Positions 18,451-27,729 of a stretch of DNA of 64,000 nt are shown here, piece by piece. The stretch lies in NCBI GenBank assembly GCA_030827315.1, contig JAURER010000011.1, forward strand, positions 1 to 64,000, given 5' to 3'. Numbering within the stretch: position 1 is the stretch's first letter; each line of letters opens with the position of its first letter. Origin of the DNA: Gemmatimonadota bacterium (GTDB lineage: Bacteria; Gemmatimonadota; Gemmatimonadetes; Longimicrobiales; Gaopeijiaceae). The position numbers and the translations under genes are program-made. Under the pieces are notes generated by a model that worked only from the letters and a program-made list of their open reading frames with translations, was not told the origin of the DNA and did not search any database.

Positions 18451-21400
18451 ATGTCCCTCCGCCCCGTCCAGACGGCCGGTATCGCCACCGCCTCGTCACT
18501 CCTCCTTCTCGCCTTCGGTCTGAGCCGTTCTCCCTCGGAGGGCTCGGCACCGGGCTCGGTGGGTGTCGGCGCACCGGCGGCCGGTGTCGAGGTCACCATC
18601 CACGAGGGCACGAACATGGCCGCCGCGCTGTCGCCCGACGGGCGCACGCTGGCCATTGACGCTCTCGGCAGGATCTGGACGCTTTCCGCCGCGGGCGGTG
18701 AGGCGACCGCCCTGACCGATCCGTTCGGAGACGCGCGTCAGCCGGTGTGGTCGCCGGACGGCAGGCGGATCGCGTTTCAGGCCTACTGGGACGGCAACTA
18801 CGACATCTGGGTGATGGAGTCGGACGGCTCCGCGCTCTCACGGCTGACGGCGGGTCCCTTCGACGACCGCGAGCCGCACTGGTCGCCGGATGGGGCACGG
18901 GTCGCGTTCTCGTCGGACCGTGGCGGTACGTACGACGTGTGGGAGGTCGCCGTGAACGGCCGGAGCGAGCCCGTGCGTCTCACCGACGGGTCGGACAACG
19001 AGTACGCTCCGGCGTACGGTCCGGGCGGACGGATCGCGTGGGTCACCGACGGAGACGAGGCGGGCGTGTGGGCGCGCGTCGGGTCTGCCGCGGCCGAGCG
19101 CGTGGTCGACCTCGAGGGCGCCGAGGGATTCGCGCCTTCGTGGAGCCCGGACGGCGCGCGCATCGCGTACAATCGGCTCGTCTACGGGCGCAGCACGCTC
19201 CATGTGGCCGACGTTTCGGGGCGGGGGGCTGCGCCGGTGCAGGTGAGTGAGCCGGACGAGGACGTCTTCCCATTCCGGGCGAACTGGGGCGCGGACGGCC
19301 GGATCGTGTACACCTCCAACGGGAGGATCCACGCGCGCCCCGCTGCGGGGGGGAGCGCGGCCGAGATCCCCTTCTCGGCGACGGTCGAGGTCACGCGCAG
19401 CGCGTACAGGAAGGCCCTGCGGAGCTTCGACGCGACGGGGCCGCGACCCGTGCGCGGCATCCTGTCGCCTGCCGTCTCGCCGGACGGGGCAAGCATCGCC
19501 TTCACCGCCCTCGGCGACCTATGGATCATGCCCGTCGGCGGCGAGCCCCGGAGGCTCACCGACGACCCGTGGGTGGAGTTCGACGCGGCGTGGTCGCCCG
19601 ACGGGAGCAGCCTGGCCTTCTCGTCGGATCGGGCCGGTGAGATCGACGTCTGGGTTCACGACGTCGCGAGCGGGCGGGATCGTCAGGTGACCCGGGGCGG
19701 GGGAAGCGGACCGGCCTGGTCTCCGGACGGCTCGGAGATTGCCTACGTCGGTGGAGCCGGCCCGGATGCCGGTCTTCGGGTGGTCAACGTGCGGACCGGG
19801 GGCGCCGTGACCGTGCGACGGGGCCTCAACGGGCCGGGGCGACCGACCTGGTCGCCCGACGGGACTCGGATCGGCGTCTCCGCGCTGTCGCCCTACTCGA
19901 CCCGGTACCGCGAGGGCGTGAACAAGGCGCTCCTGATCCGGGTGCCACGGCCGGCGGCGGAGGACAGCGACACGGACCCGTTCCACGACGGGATGGCCCA
20001 GCAGGTCGACGAGCGCTGGCTCGACTTCCTGCCGCACTCTTCCGTGGGCACGCGCTCCACCGACGGGCCGGTATGGTCTCCGGACGGGGACCGGCTCGCG
20101 TACGTTTCGAACGGCGTCCTCTGGGTGATCCCGGTGACCCTCGACGGCGATCCGCTCGGGCCGCCACAGCGGCTCAACAACGAGACGACGTCGGACATCT
20201 CGTGGGCCGGTGACTCGAGGTCGATCGTGTATCTGACCACTGATCGACTGCGCCGCGTATGGCTGGAGAGCGGAGCGATCGAGGACATCGCCGTGCCCCT
20301 CACATGGGCGCGGGTGGTGCCCGACGAACGCACGCTCATCCACGCCGGCGCGGTCTTCGACGGCGTCTCGGACGAGCTCTCCCGCGACATGGACGTCGTG
20401 ATCGTCGGCAACCGCATCGCCCGGGTCGAGCCGCACGACCCGCTCCTCCACGACGACGCGCGTGGCCGGGGCCGGGTGGTCGACGCCTCGGACGGTGTCC
20501 TCTCCCCCGGACTCATCGAGATGCACACGCACGGAGGGATCGGCGAGGGAGAGGCGATCGGCCGGCAGTGGCTCTCGTACGGGGTGACGACGATTCGCCG
20601 TGTATCGGCGGATCCGTACGACATGACCGAAGCCAAGGAGTCGGTGGAGTCGGGCCGGCGGATCGGTCCGCGCATCTTCGCCACCGGAAATTCCATGGAC
20701 GGAAGCCGGATCTTCTACGGCGGCGGGGCGTCGATGGGGGCCATCGCCCAGGTCGAGCTGGAGTTGCAGCGGGGCGCTGCGCTCGGGTACGATCTGATCA
20801 AGACGTACGTCCGCCTGCCGGATGCGGTGCAGCGCCGGGTGATCGAGGCCGCACATGCACGCGGCATGTCGGTGACGTCGCACGAGCTCTACCCCGGGGT
20901 CGCGTACGGCGCCGACGGCGTCGAACACGTCCGTGGCACCAGTCGGCGAGGGTATTCGACGAAGGTCACCGAGCTCAACCGCAGCTACCAGGACGTCGTG
21001 GAGCTGCTCGCCCGTTCGGGCATGTCCATCACGCCCACGGTCGGGCTGTACGGTGGATTCGGGCTGCTCGCGGGCGACGACCCTGCGCTCCTCGAGGACG
21101 CGCGACTCGAACACTTCGGAGGGAGCACCGGGCGGGGGCGCCGTGGCGGGGACGTCGAGGTGGTCCGCCGGATGGTCTCCGACATGGGGTCTCTCGCCCG
21201 GCGGGTCGTCGAGGAGGGCGGCGTCGTCGTCGTGGGCACGGACTTCGGGCCGGCAGGACTCTCGCTCGTCGCGGAGATGGAGGTCCTCGCGCGCTACGGC
21301 GGGATGGATCCCGCGGACGTGCTGCGCGCGACGACGTCGATTCCGGCCGCGGTGATGGGCTACGGCGACGACCTCGGAGTGATCCGGCCGGGGATGCTCG

Positions 21401-21522
21401 CGGACCTCGTCGTCTTCGGCGGCGATCCGGTACGGGACATCTCGGCGGTGCGCGACGTTCGCTGGGTGGTGACCAACGGCCGGGCCTACTCGCTCGCGGA
21501 GCTGCTCGACGCGCCCGACTAG
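18451..21522 (+). CDS. Secreted TolB-like propeller/amidohydrolase fusion
   Basis: A 1023-residue exported protein. The ATG at 18451 has a CAGGAG ribosome-binding site and is followed by a Sec-type signal (hydrophobic LLLLAFGLS core). Residues about 50-630 contain many PD40/WD40-like beta-propeller repeats, each marked by WSPDG-type motifs. The C-terminal third is an amidohydrolase of the imidazolonepropionase-like group: SPGLIEMHTHGG gives the HxH metal pair, later histidines occur in SHELYP and GVEHVRG, and GTDFGPAG supplies the metal aspartate. Such fusions are common in Gemmatimonadota and Bacteroidota and are thought to act on peptides or cyclic amides in the periplasm. It is divergent from the persulfide dioxygenase gene. 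Confidence 0.9.
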   Translation: MSLRPVQTAGIATASSLLLLAFGLSRSPSEGSAPGSVGVGAPAAGVEVTIHEGTNMAAALSPDGRTLAIDALGRIWTLSAAGGEATALTDPFGDARQPVWSPDGRRIAFQAYWDGNYDIWVMESDGSALSRLTAGPFDDREPHWSPDGARVAFSSDRGGTYDVWEVAVNGRSEPVRLTDGSDNEYAPAYGPGGRIAWVTDGDEAGVWARVGSAAAERVVDLEGAEGFAPSWSPDGARIAYNRLVYGRSTLHVADVSGRGAAPVQVSEPDEDVFPFRANWGADGRIVYTSNGRIHARPAAGGSAAEIPFSATVEVTRSAYRKALRSFDATGPRPVRGILSPAVSPDGASIAFTALGDLWIMPVGGEPRRLTDDPWVEFDAAWSPDGSSLAFSSDRAGEIDVWVHDVASGRDRQVTRGGGSGPAWSPDGSEIAYVGGAGPDAGLRVVNVRTGGAVTVRRGLNGPGRPTWSPDGTRIGVSALSPYSTRYREGVNKALLIRVPRPAAEDSDTDPFHDGMAQQVDERWLDFLPHSSVGTRSTDGPVWSPDGDRLAYVSNGVLWVIPVTLDGDPLGPPQRLNNETTSDISWAGDSRSIVYLTTDRLRRVWLESGAIEDIAVPLTWARVVPDERTLIHAGAVFDGVSDELSRDMDVVIVGNRIARVEPHDPLLHDDARGRGRVVDASDGVLSPGLIEMHTHGGIGEGEAIGRQWLSYGVTTIRRVSADPYDMTEAKESVESGRRIGPRIFATGNSMDGSRIFYGGGASMGAIAQVELELQRGAALGYDLIKTYVRLPDAVQRRVIEAAHARGMSVTSHELYPGVAYGADGVEHVRGTSRRGYSTKVTELNRSYQDVVELLARSGMSITPTVGLYGGFGLLAGDDPALLEDARLEHFGGSTGRGRRGGDVEVVRRMVSDMGSLARRVVEEGGVVVVGTDFGPAGLSLVAEMEVLARYGGMDPADVLRATTSIPAAVMGYGDDLGVIRPGMLADLVVFGGDPVRDISAVRDVRWVVTNGRAYSLAELLDAPD

Positions 21523-21686
21523 GGTCGACGCGCCCGCTCCTCCTCCATCTCGAGGCACCGCTCCGCGCCTGGATGGAGACCGATCCGTTCGGGCGTGCGC
21601 CGGCCGTGCCGGATCGGTGCCTTGACTCCTCCGGCGCCCCCGATCACGATGCGGCGCCATTCGACGCACACCCGGGGGAGGGGCCG

Positions 21687-22868
21687 TTGCCGGAGACACC
21701 AGCGTACGAGCGGGATCCCCGCCGGACACGACTCGACACGGCGATTCTTCGTTCCGGATCCGATGGGGGGCGCACGTACGTCGTGCTCGCCGACACGATC
21801 CTGTACCCCGAAGGAGGCGGGCAGCCGGCCGACCACGGCGCGATCGACGGCGTCGAGGTCATCGATGTTCAGAAGGTCGACGGGGAGATCCGTCACTACG
21901 TCGAGGGGATGCCGCCGGGGCTGTCCGGTGCGGTGCGCGTCGACCTCGACTGGCGCCGGCGGTTCGATCACATGCAGCAGCACACCGGGCAGCACCTGCT
22001 GACGGCCATCGCGGACTCGCGCTTCGGCTGGGCCACGACGGCATTCCACCTCGGCGAGGCCGTGTCGGACATCGAGGTCGGCACGCCGGACGTCGATCCC
22101 GGCCGGCTCGCCGAGCTCGAAGAGGCCGTGGCGGCCGAGATACGGGCGGGGCGGCCCGTGACCTCGCGCCGGGTGAGTCACGAGGAGTACGCGGCGATGC
22201 CGGTCCGCTCGAGGGGGCTGCCTGCAGGGCACACGGGGAGCGTCCGCCTCGTCGAGATCGAGGGCGTCGACCTCAACACGTGCGGCGGCACGCACTGCGC
22301 GTCCACCGGGGAACTCGAGGCGATCAAGCTCCTGGGCACCGAGTCGGTGCGGGGCGGGACGAGGATCTTCTATGTGGCGGGCGCCCGGCTCCGGGGCCTG
22401 CTCGGAGCGCATCATCGACGCAACGCCGAGCTGCGCGCCCTGCTCGGCGCTTCGGACGAAGGCTTGCCGGAGGCGGCGGCGGCCCGCCTCGATCAGCTCC
22501 GGGAGAGCCAGAAGGCGTTGCGTGCCCTGGAGGACGATCTCGCCACGGCGAGCGCCGAGGGGCTCGCCGCGCGACCGGATCAGGTGCTCGTGGCGCACTG
22601 GCCCGACCGCTCCCTGCCGTTCCTCCAGAAGGTGGCCCGCGATCTGGACCGCCTCGCACCGGACCGCGTCGCGTTGCTCACGTGCGGCTCAGGAGAGGAC
22701 GGCGCCTTCGTCGTGTGCGCGGGAGAGGCGAGCGAGGCAGACGTGCGCGAGGTGGGCGGGCGTGTGGCCGAGGTCCTGGGGGGACGCGGCGGGGGGTCGG
22801 GCCGTCTCTTCCAGGGCAAGGCGAGTGCCCTTTCGAGGAGAGCGGAGGCGGCTGCGCTTCTCGCGTGA
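21687..22868 (+). CDS. Alanyl-tRNA editing protein (AlaX-like, with DHHA1 domain)
   Basis: A 393-residue trans-editing factor related to the editing and C-terminal parts of alanyl-tRNA synthetase, expected to hydrolyse mischarged Ser- or Gly-tRNA(Ala). Zinc-site motifs are intact: HTGQH (His99, His103) and CGGTH (Cys199, His203). The glycine-rich LYPEGGGQPADHG segment sits near the N-terminus, and a coiled linker plus DHHA1-type domain fills the last 130 residues, ending with GGGSGRLFQGK. I chose a TTG at 21687 because a GGGGGAGGGG run lies just upstream and the family N-terminus begins there. An in-frame ATG at 21573 would add 38 unconserved residues. Confidence 0.88.
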   Translation: MPETPAYERDPRRTRLDTAILRSGSDGGRTYVVLADTILYPEGGGQPADHGAIDGVEVIDVQKVDGEIRHYVEGMPPGLSGAVRVDLDWRRRFDHMQQHTGQHLLTAIADSRFGWATTAFHLGEAVSDIEVGTPDVDPGRLAELEEAVAAEIRAGRPVTSRRVSHEEYAAMPVRSRGLPAGHTGSVRLVEIEGVDLNTCGGTHCASTGELEAIKLLGTESVRGGTRIFYVAGARLRGLLGAHHRRNAELRALLGASDEGLPEAAAARLDQLRESQKALRALEDDLATASAEGLAARPDQVLVAHWPDRSLPFLQKVARDLDRLAPDRVALLTCGSGEDGAFVVCAGEASEADVREVGGRVAEVLGGRGGGSGRLFQGKASALSRRAEAAALLA

Positions 22869-22872
22869 AGAG

Positions 22873-22917
22873 TGAACGGTCGCCGTGCGGGCCGACGGTC
22901 GCCTGCCGTCCCGTTCA
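22873..22917. terminator. Nested inverted repeat between convergent genes
   Basis: TGAACGG (22873-22879) is complementary to CCGTTCA (22911-22917), and inside it GACGG (22894-22898) pairs with CCGTC (22906-22910). It lies exactly between the ends of the AlaX-like gene (+) and the FAD dehydrogenase gene (-) and could end transcription from both sides, but it has no U-tract. Confidence 0.3.
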
Positions 22918-24501
22918 GCCGCGCGGTCTGGCGACTACCGCCGCGACCGCCCGGGCCACCCGGATGCCGTCCATGGCCGCGCTCATGATCCCGCCGGCGT
23001 ATCCGGCTCCCTCTCCGCACGGATAGAGCCCGTCGAGATCGGGACTGGTCAGACGCTCCTGGTCACGCGGAACCCGCACGGGCGAGCTGGTTCTCGATTC
23101 GACCCCTGCGAGCACCGCCTCGTCGCTCACGTACCCGCGCATGCGCCGATCGAAGACCTCGAGGGCACGGCGCATGCGCGCGGCGATCCCGAGGCCCACC
23201 ACGTCCAGGACCTCCCCGACGTCGGTCGCCGCCAGGCCGGGCTGGTAACTCGTCTTCGGCACGGTGGTGGAGCCTCGCCCCGCCACGAAGTCGGTGGCGC
23301 GGGTGGCGGGGGCGCGCAGGCCGCCGCCTCCCGCCTGGAACGCCGCCTCCTCGATACGACGCTGTAGGTCGACGCCGGCCAGGGGGCCCCGGAATCCCGC
23401 CCGCAAGGCGTCTTCCGGCTCGATGCCCACCACCAGCCCCGAGTTCGCGTACGGCGAGTCACGCCGGGAGAGACTCATGCCGTTCAGCACCAGTTCGCCG
23501 GGGTTCGTGGACGCCGGGACGATGAATCCCCCGGGGCACATGCAGAAGCTGAAGACGCCGCGCTCCGACTCGGTATGCGCCAGCCGGTAGGCGGCGTTGG
23601 GCAGCTTCGGGTGCTCGGCGTTTCTCCCGTACTGGATGCCGTTGATGAAGGGCTGTGGATGTTCGATGCGCACGCCAAGCGCGAACGGCTTGGATTCCAG
23701 CGAGACGCCCGCGTCGAGCAGCATCGCGAAGACGTCGCGCGCCGAGTGTCCCGTCGCGAGCACGACCGCGTCCGCGCCGACCTCCTCCCCGGAGCTCAGG
23801 CGGACGCCGGCGACGCGCCGCCGTGTCCCCTGTGCGCGCGTGATCAGCTCCACGACGCGCGTTTCGAAGCGGAAGCCGACGCCGTGGCCCTCGAGGCGTT
23901 CGCGCAGCGCCGTGACCACCTTCGGGAGCCGGTTGCTGCCGATGTGCGGGTGGGCGTCAGTGAGGATGGCGTCGGGCGCCCCGTGCAGGGCCAGCACCTC
24001 GAGCACGTCCCGACAGTCACCTCGCTTGTGGGAGCGCGTGTACAGCTTGCCGTCGCTGTACGTGCCCGCGCCGCCCTCGCCGAAGCAGTAGTTGCTGTTC
24101 TCGTCGACGACGCCGAACTGGTTGAGTCCCCGGAGGTCGCGGCGGCGAGGCTGGACGGTCTTTCCGCGGTCGATCACCGTGCATCCGATGCCGTGCCGTG
24201 CCAACTCATAGGCGCAGAAGAGCCCACCGGGGCCGTCCCCAACGATCACCACCCGCGCGAGCCGGTCGACGTCGACCGGATGCGGCGTGCCCAGCTCTCT
24301 CGGCTCCGGATCCACCTCCAGCAAAAGCCGGAAGACGGCGCGGCCGTGGCGCGCGTCGATGGATCGCTTGCGCAGCGCCAGCGGCGGGAGGTCGGTGGCG
24401 GTGATGCCGAGGCGCTGCGCGGCCCTGGCGCGCAGGGCCGCGTCGTCGTCGGGCTCGTCGAGCCCGAGCTCCACTTCGATCACGGACGGCAGTTCGATCA
24501 T
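22915..24501 (-). CDS. FAD-dependent dehydrogenase (COG2509 type)
   Basis: A 528-residue flavoprotein of the uncharacterised FAD-dependent dehydrogenase family. An N-terminal domain of about 85 residues precedes the dinucleotide-binding motif VVIVGDGPGGLFCAYELARH. Typical family segments follow: GEGGAGTYSDGKLYTR, then the cysteine-containing FCMCPGGFIV, and the C-terminal flavin-binding LYPCGEGAGYAGGI. These motifs are diagnostic, but the substrate is unknown and the gene is not in an obvious operon. The ATG at 24501 lacks a strong ribosome-binding site. It converges with the AlaX-like gene and diverges from the methyltransferase gene, leaving about 100 nt for two promoters. Confidence 0.85.
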   Translation of the reverse strand: MIELPSVIEVELGLDEPDDDAALRARAAQRLGITATDLPPLALRKRSIDARHGRAVFRLLLEVDPEPRELGTPHPVDVDRLARVVIVGDGPGGLFCAYELARHGIGCTVIDRGKTVQPRRRDLRGLNQFGVVDENSNYCFGEGGAGTYSDGKLYTRSHKRGDCRDVLEVLALHGAPDAILTDAHPHIGSNRLPKVVTALRERLEGHGVGFRFETRVVELITRAQGTRRRVAGVRLSSGEEVGADAVVLATGHSARDVFAMLLDAGVSLESKPFALGVRIEHPQPFINGIQYGRNAEHPKLPNAAYRLAHTESERGVFSFCMCPGGFIVPASTNPGELVLNGMSLSRRDSPYANSGLVVGIEPEDALRAGFRGPLAGVDLQRRIEEAAFQAGGGGLRAPATRATDFVAGRGSTTVPKTSYQPGLAATDVGEVLDVVGLGIAARMRRALEVFDRRMRGYVSDEAVLAGVESRTSSPVRVPRDQERLTSPDLDGLYPCGEGAGYAGGIMSAAMDGIRVARAVAAVVARPRG

Positions 24502-24604
24502 GGCCCAAGGAGACGTGGGGGCACCCTCCCGTCAAGCTGGCGCGCGCCCCGGGCGGGGGCTACATGGTGGCCGGGCGGCATCGACGACGACCACGAGGGA
24601 CGGC

Positions 24605-25219
24605 ATGAAACGCTACGATCGCGCGTATTTCGATCGATGGTACCGGGGCGACGACTCCGGGATCGGCGCGCCCGAGGATCTCGAACGCAATGTCGCCCTC
24701 GCGGTGGCCGTCACCGAGTCGGTACTCGCCGGCCCCCTCGAGAGCGTGCTTGACGTGGGATGCGGGGAAGGGAGGTGGCAGACCGTGCTGGGTCGGCTCC
24801 GGCCCGAAGCGACGTACCTCGGCATCGATCCGAGCGAGTACGTGGTCGAGCGGTACGGCGATACACGTAACCTGCGCTCAGGCTCGTTCGAGGATCTCCG
24901 GCTTCATGTCTTCGACGAGCCCTTCGACCTCGTCGTGTGCTCGGACGTACTGCACTATCTCGACGACGACGCCATTCGCGCCGGCTTGCCCGCGCTGGTC
25001 GAGCGGTGTGGCGGCGTCGCGCTCCTCGAGACGTTCACCGCGGAGGACGACCCCGAGGGCGACCGCGTCGATTTCAGACTGCGGAGCGCGGCGTGGTACC
25101 GGGAGACATTCGCGGAGTTCGGACTCGTCGCGCTCGGACTGCAGCTCTACGTTCCTGAGGACGTCGCCGAGGATCTGGACGCCCTGGATCTGGCATCGTG
25201 GCCCGGGCGTATCGGCTGA
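24605..25219 (+). CDS. SAM-dependent methyltransferase (class I)
   Basis: A 204-residue Rossmann-fold methyltransferase. Motif I is VLDVGCGEGRW (residues about 48-58), motif II ends LGIDPSEY, and the FDLVVCSDVLHYL segment is motif IV. This order is typical of small-molecule methyltransferases. The ATG at 24605 follows a GAGGGA element, and a longer upstream frame is shadow of the divergent dehydrogenase. The MFS transporter begins 21 nt after the stop, so the two are probably co-transcribed. The methyl acceptor is unknown; pairing with an exporter might suggest modification of a small metabolite (inference). Confidence 0.85.
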   Translation: MKRYDRAYFDRWYRGDDSGIGAPEDLERNVALAVAVTESVLAGPLESVLDVGCGEGRWQTVLGRLRPEATYLGIDPSEYVVERYGDTRNLRSGSFEDLRLHVFDEPFDLVVCSDVLHYLDDDAIRAGLPALVERCGGVALLETFTAEDDPEGDRVDFRLRSAAWYRETFAEFGLVALGLQLYVPEDVAEDLDALDLASWPGRIG

Positions 25220-25240
25220 TCGGCACGCGGCTCGCCACCC

Positions 25241-26506
25241 ATGACCGACCTCCCCGACTCCCTGCGCGAGTCGACGCCCAGCGCTCGGGATCTGCTCTCG
25301 GAGCGGGACTTCATGGTGTACCTGGTGACGCGGGCGCTCGGCGTGCTGGGCACCGTCGCGCAGAGCGTGACCATGGGCTGGCAGGTCTACGACCTGGCGC
25401 GCGCGGAGCGGGGTGTGGCGGAATCCGCGCTTTGGGTCGGGCTGCTCGGGCTCGTGACCTTCGTCCCGCTCTTCGTGCTCGCGCTCCCTGCCGGGGTGGT
25501 GGCGGACCGTTATCCGCGCAAGACGCTCCTGTCGCTGTGCTTCGCCGGGGAGGCGCTGTGCGCGGTCCTTCTGGTCTGGAGTGCGGCGGCGGGCCTGCTC
25601 ACCGTGCGCGTGCTGCTCGGCATCGCGTTCCTGTTCGGCATCGCGCGTGCCTTCCGGGCACCGGCGGGCGTGGCGCTCGCCCCGATGCTGGTACCGAAGG
25701 CGTTGCTGCCGCGAGCGATTGCATGGAACTCGCTGGCGTTCCAGATCGGCACCATCAGCGGGCCGGCGCTCGCCGGCTATCTGGTCGGCCGGTGGTCTTC
25801 CACACACTCCTACGGGGTGTCGCTCGTCCTGTACCTGATCCCGATCGTGGGCCTCGCCCTGATCCGCCGCCCCACGCGCCCCGCGCCCCACATCGGCTCG
25901 CGCCGGGATCGCGTCGCGGAAGGCCTCACCTACATCCGCACGAATCGGGTCGTGCTCGGCGCCATCTCCCTCGACCTCTTCGCGGTCCTGCTCGGCGGCG
26001 CCACGGCACTGCTGCCCGTCTTTGCGCGCGACATCCTTCACGTTGGACCCGAGGGCTTCGGTCTGCTCCGGGCGGCCCCCGCCGTGGGTGCAGCGATGGT
26101 GGCGCTCGTGCTCGCCAGCCGGCCCATCTACCGGCACGCGGGCACGGCGATGTTCGCAGGAGTCGCCGTGTTCGGCATCGCGACGGTCGTCTTCGGGCTC
26201 TCGCGGTCGTTCCCGCTCTCGCTGCTCGCGCTGGCCACGCTGGGGGGAGCCGACATGGTCTCGGTGTACGTGCGCCAGACGCTCATTCAGATCGTGACGC
26301 CGGACGAGATGCGGGGAAGGGTCGCGTCGGTGTCGTTCCTCTTCATCGGCGCTTCCAACGAGCTCGGCGAGTTCGAGAGCGGGGTGACCGCCCGCCTGTT
26401 CGGTCCCGTCGTCGCGGCGCTGTTCGGCGGCGTCGCCTCGCTCTGCGTCACGGGGCTCTGGGCGCGTCTGTTTCCGGAGCTGCGGCGCGTCGATCGTCTC
26501 GGGTAG
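25241..26506 (+). CDS. MFS transporter (EntS/MFS_3-like)
   Basis: A 421-residue major facilitator protein with about twelve membrane segments. The A-loop between helices 2 and 3 reads LPAGVVADRYPRK, and the N-terminal region MVYLVTRALGVLGT is like that of enterobactin-exporter-type MFS_3 proteins. A second loop (MRGRVASVSFLFIGASNELG) in the C-terminal half is also characteristic. It probably exports a small molecule across the inner membrane by proton antiport. It lies directly behind the methyltransferase gene and converges with the KAS III gene. Confidence 0.88.
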   Translation: MTDLPDSLRESTPSARDLLSERDFMVYLVTRALGVLGTVAQSVTMGWQVYDLARAERGVAESALWVGLLGLVTFVPLFVLALPAGVVADRYPRKTLLSLCFAGEALCAVLLVWSAAAGLLTVRVLLGIAFLFGIARAFRAPAGVALAPMLVPKALLPRAIAWNSLAFQIGTISGPALAGYLVGRWSSTHSYGVSLVLYLIPIVGLALIRRPTRPAPHIGSRRDRVAEGLTYIRTNRVVLGAISLDLFAVLLGGATALLPVFARDILHVGPEGFGLLRAAPAVGAAMVALVLASRPIYRHAGTAMFAGVAVFGIATVVFGLSRSFPLSLLALATLGGADMVSVYVRQTLIQIVTPDEMRGRVASVSFLFIGASNELGEFESGVTARLFGPVVAALFGGVASLCVTGLWARLFPELRRVDRLG

Positions 26507-26558
26507 GCGGGCCGGTGCCCCGGCCGCGAGACTAGTCCGGTGAGCGGGAGCCCGGCCG

Positions 26559-27692
26559 CTACTCCGGGGCGCGCGCCTCGGGGAAGACCGGAGCCAGGAG
26601 CCCGCTCTTCGAGCGCCCCCAAGGGTCCTGACCGGCGCGCACCCGGTTCACCATCTCGAGCGCGCTCTCCGTGCAAGGGGGCAGCTCCGCGTCACTTCGG
26701 CCGAGCGGAGTGATCCGATCTCCCCACCGCACCAGGAGCGAGCAGTACGTGAGGCCGCCGCCGAACGCCGGCATGAGGAGCCAGCTTCCGGGCTCCACGC
26801 GTCCCTCCTCGAGCGCCTCGACCAGCGCGACCGGGACGGTGGCGGCGCTCATGTTTCCGTACTTCTCCACGGTGAGCATGACCCGCTCCATCGGGATGCC
26901 CGCGTACTTCGCCACGGACTCGATGATCCTCAGATTCGCCTGGTGCGGCACCACCAACCCCACCTGGTCGGCACTCACGCCGGCGCGCTCCAGCACCTGA
27001 CCCGAGGCACGCGCCATCGCCTGGACCGCCCGCTTGAAGATCTGGGGTCCGTCGAAGTCCCAGAAGGTGTCGCCGAGGGTGATGCCGAGCCCGGCGTAGC
27101 CGCATCCGAAGCCCCGGACGCGGAGCGTCTGGCGGGCCTCGGCGTCGCAGCCTAGAACGCTGGCCATGAGCCCTTCCTCGCGGTCGGTGGCCTGCAGCAC
27201 GACGGCTGCCGCGCCGTCCCCGAAGAGCACGGCCACGCTGCGGTTGCTCCAGTCCATGTATCGGCTGATCAGCTCCACGCCGATCACCACGGCACTTCGG
27301 ATCGTGCCGTCGCGGATCATCGCGGAGGCCGCCGCCAGGCCGTAGCAAAAGCTCGTGCACGCGGTGTTGAGGTCCATCGCGGCGGCGTTCGTCGCGCCGA
27401 GGGCCACCTGCACGCCGGACGCGCTGTTGGGGCACAGTTCGTCGTTGCTGACGCCGCCGTAGACGATCAGATCCACGTCGGCCGGATCCAGGTCGGCGCA
27501 TGCGAGGGCCCGGCGCGACGCGAGTGTCGCGAGCTCCGTCGCCGTCACGTGCGACACCCGCCGCTCCTTCATGCCGGTGCGCGTGGTGATCCACTCGTCC
27601 GACGTGTCGAGGAAGGTGGAGAGGTCGTCGTTGGACAGGACCGCGGGGGGCATGCAGCTCCCCCAGCCGGTGATGGCGGCGTGGGTCTTCAT
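26559..27692 (-). CDS. 3-oxoacyl-ACP synthase III family protein (FabH-like)
   Basis: A 377-residue thiolase-fold condensing enzyme. The catalytic triad is present: Cys112 in NTACTSFCYG, His250 in VPHQANLRI and Asn280 in KYGNMSAA. It begins ITGWGSCMPP, like FabH. It is about 50 residues longer than E. coli FabH, with an extra C-terminal tail rich in charged residues. No other fatty-acid genes are adjacent, so it may be a FabH paralogue that starts a specialised acyl chain rather than the housekeeping enzyme. It sits 37 nt upstream of the cyclodeaminase-like gene on the opposite side of a clear block boundary. Confidence 0.88.
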   Translation of the reverse strand: MKTHAAITGWGSCMPPAVLSNDDLSTFLDTSDEWITTRTGMKERRVSHVTATELATLASRRALACADLDPADVDLIVYGGVSNDELCPNSASGVQVALGATNAAAMDLNTACTSFCYGLAAASAMIRDGTIRSAVVIGVELISRYMDWSNRSVAVLFGDGAAAVVLQATDREEGLMASVLGCDAEARQTLRVRGFGCGYAGLGITLGDTFWDFDGPQIFKRAVQAMARASGQVLERAGVSADQVGLVVPHQANLRIIESVAKYAGIPMERVMLTVEKYGNMSAATVPVALVEALEEGRVEPGSWLLMPAFGGGLTYCSLLVRWGDRITPLGRSDAELPPCTESALEMVNRVRAGQDPWGRSKSGLLAPVFPEARAPE

Positions 27693-27729
27693 CGCTTCAA
27701 GTTATCACCGGCGGACGCCGCTCGCCGGA

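Noticed and set aside
26510-26525. GGCCGG/CCGGCC hairpin between the MFS and KAS III genes as a terminator
   Set aside because: Short stem, no U-tract, and such palindromes are frequent in this base composition.
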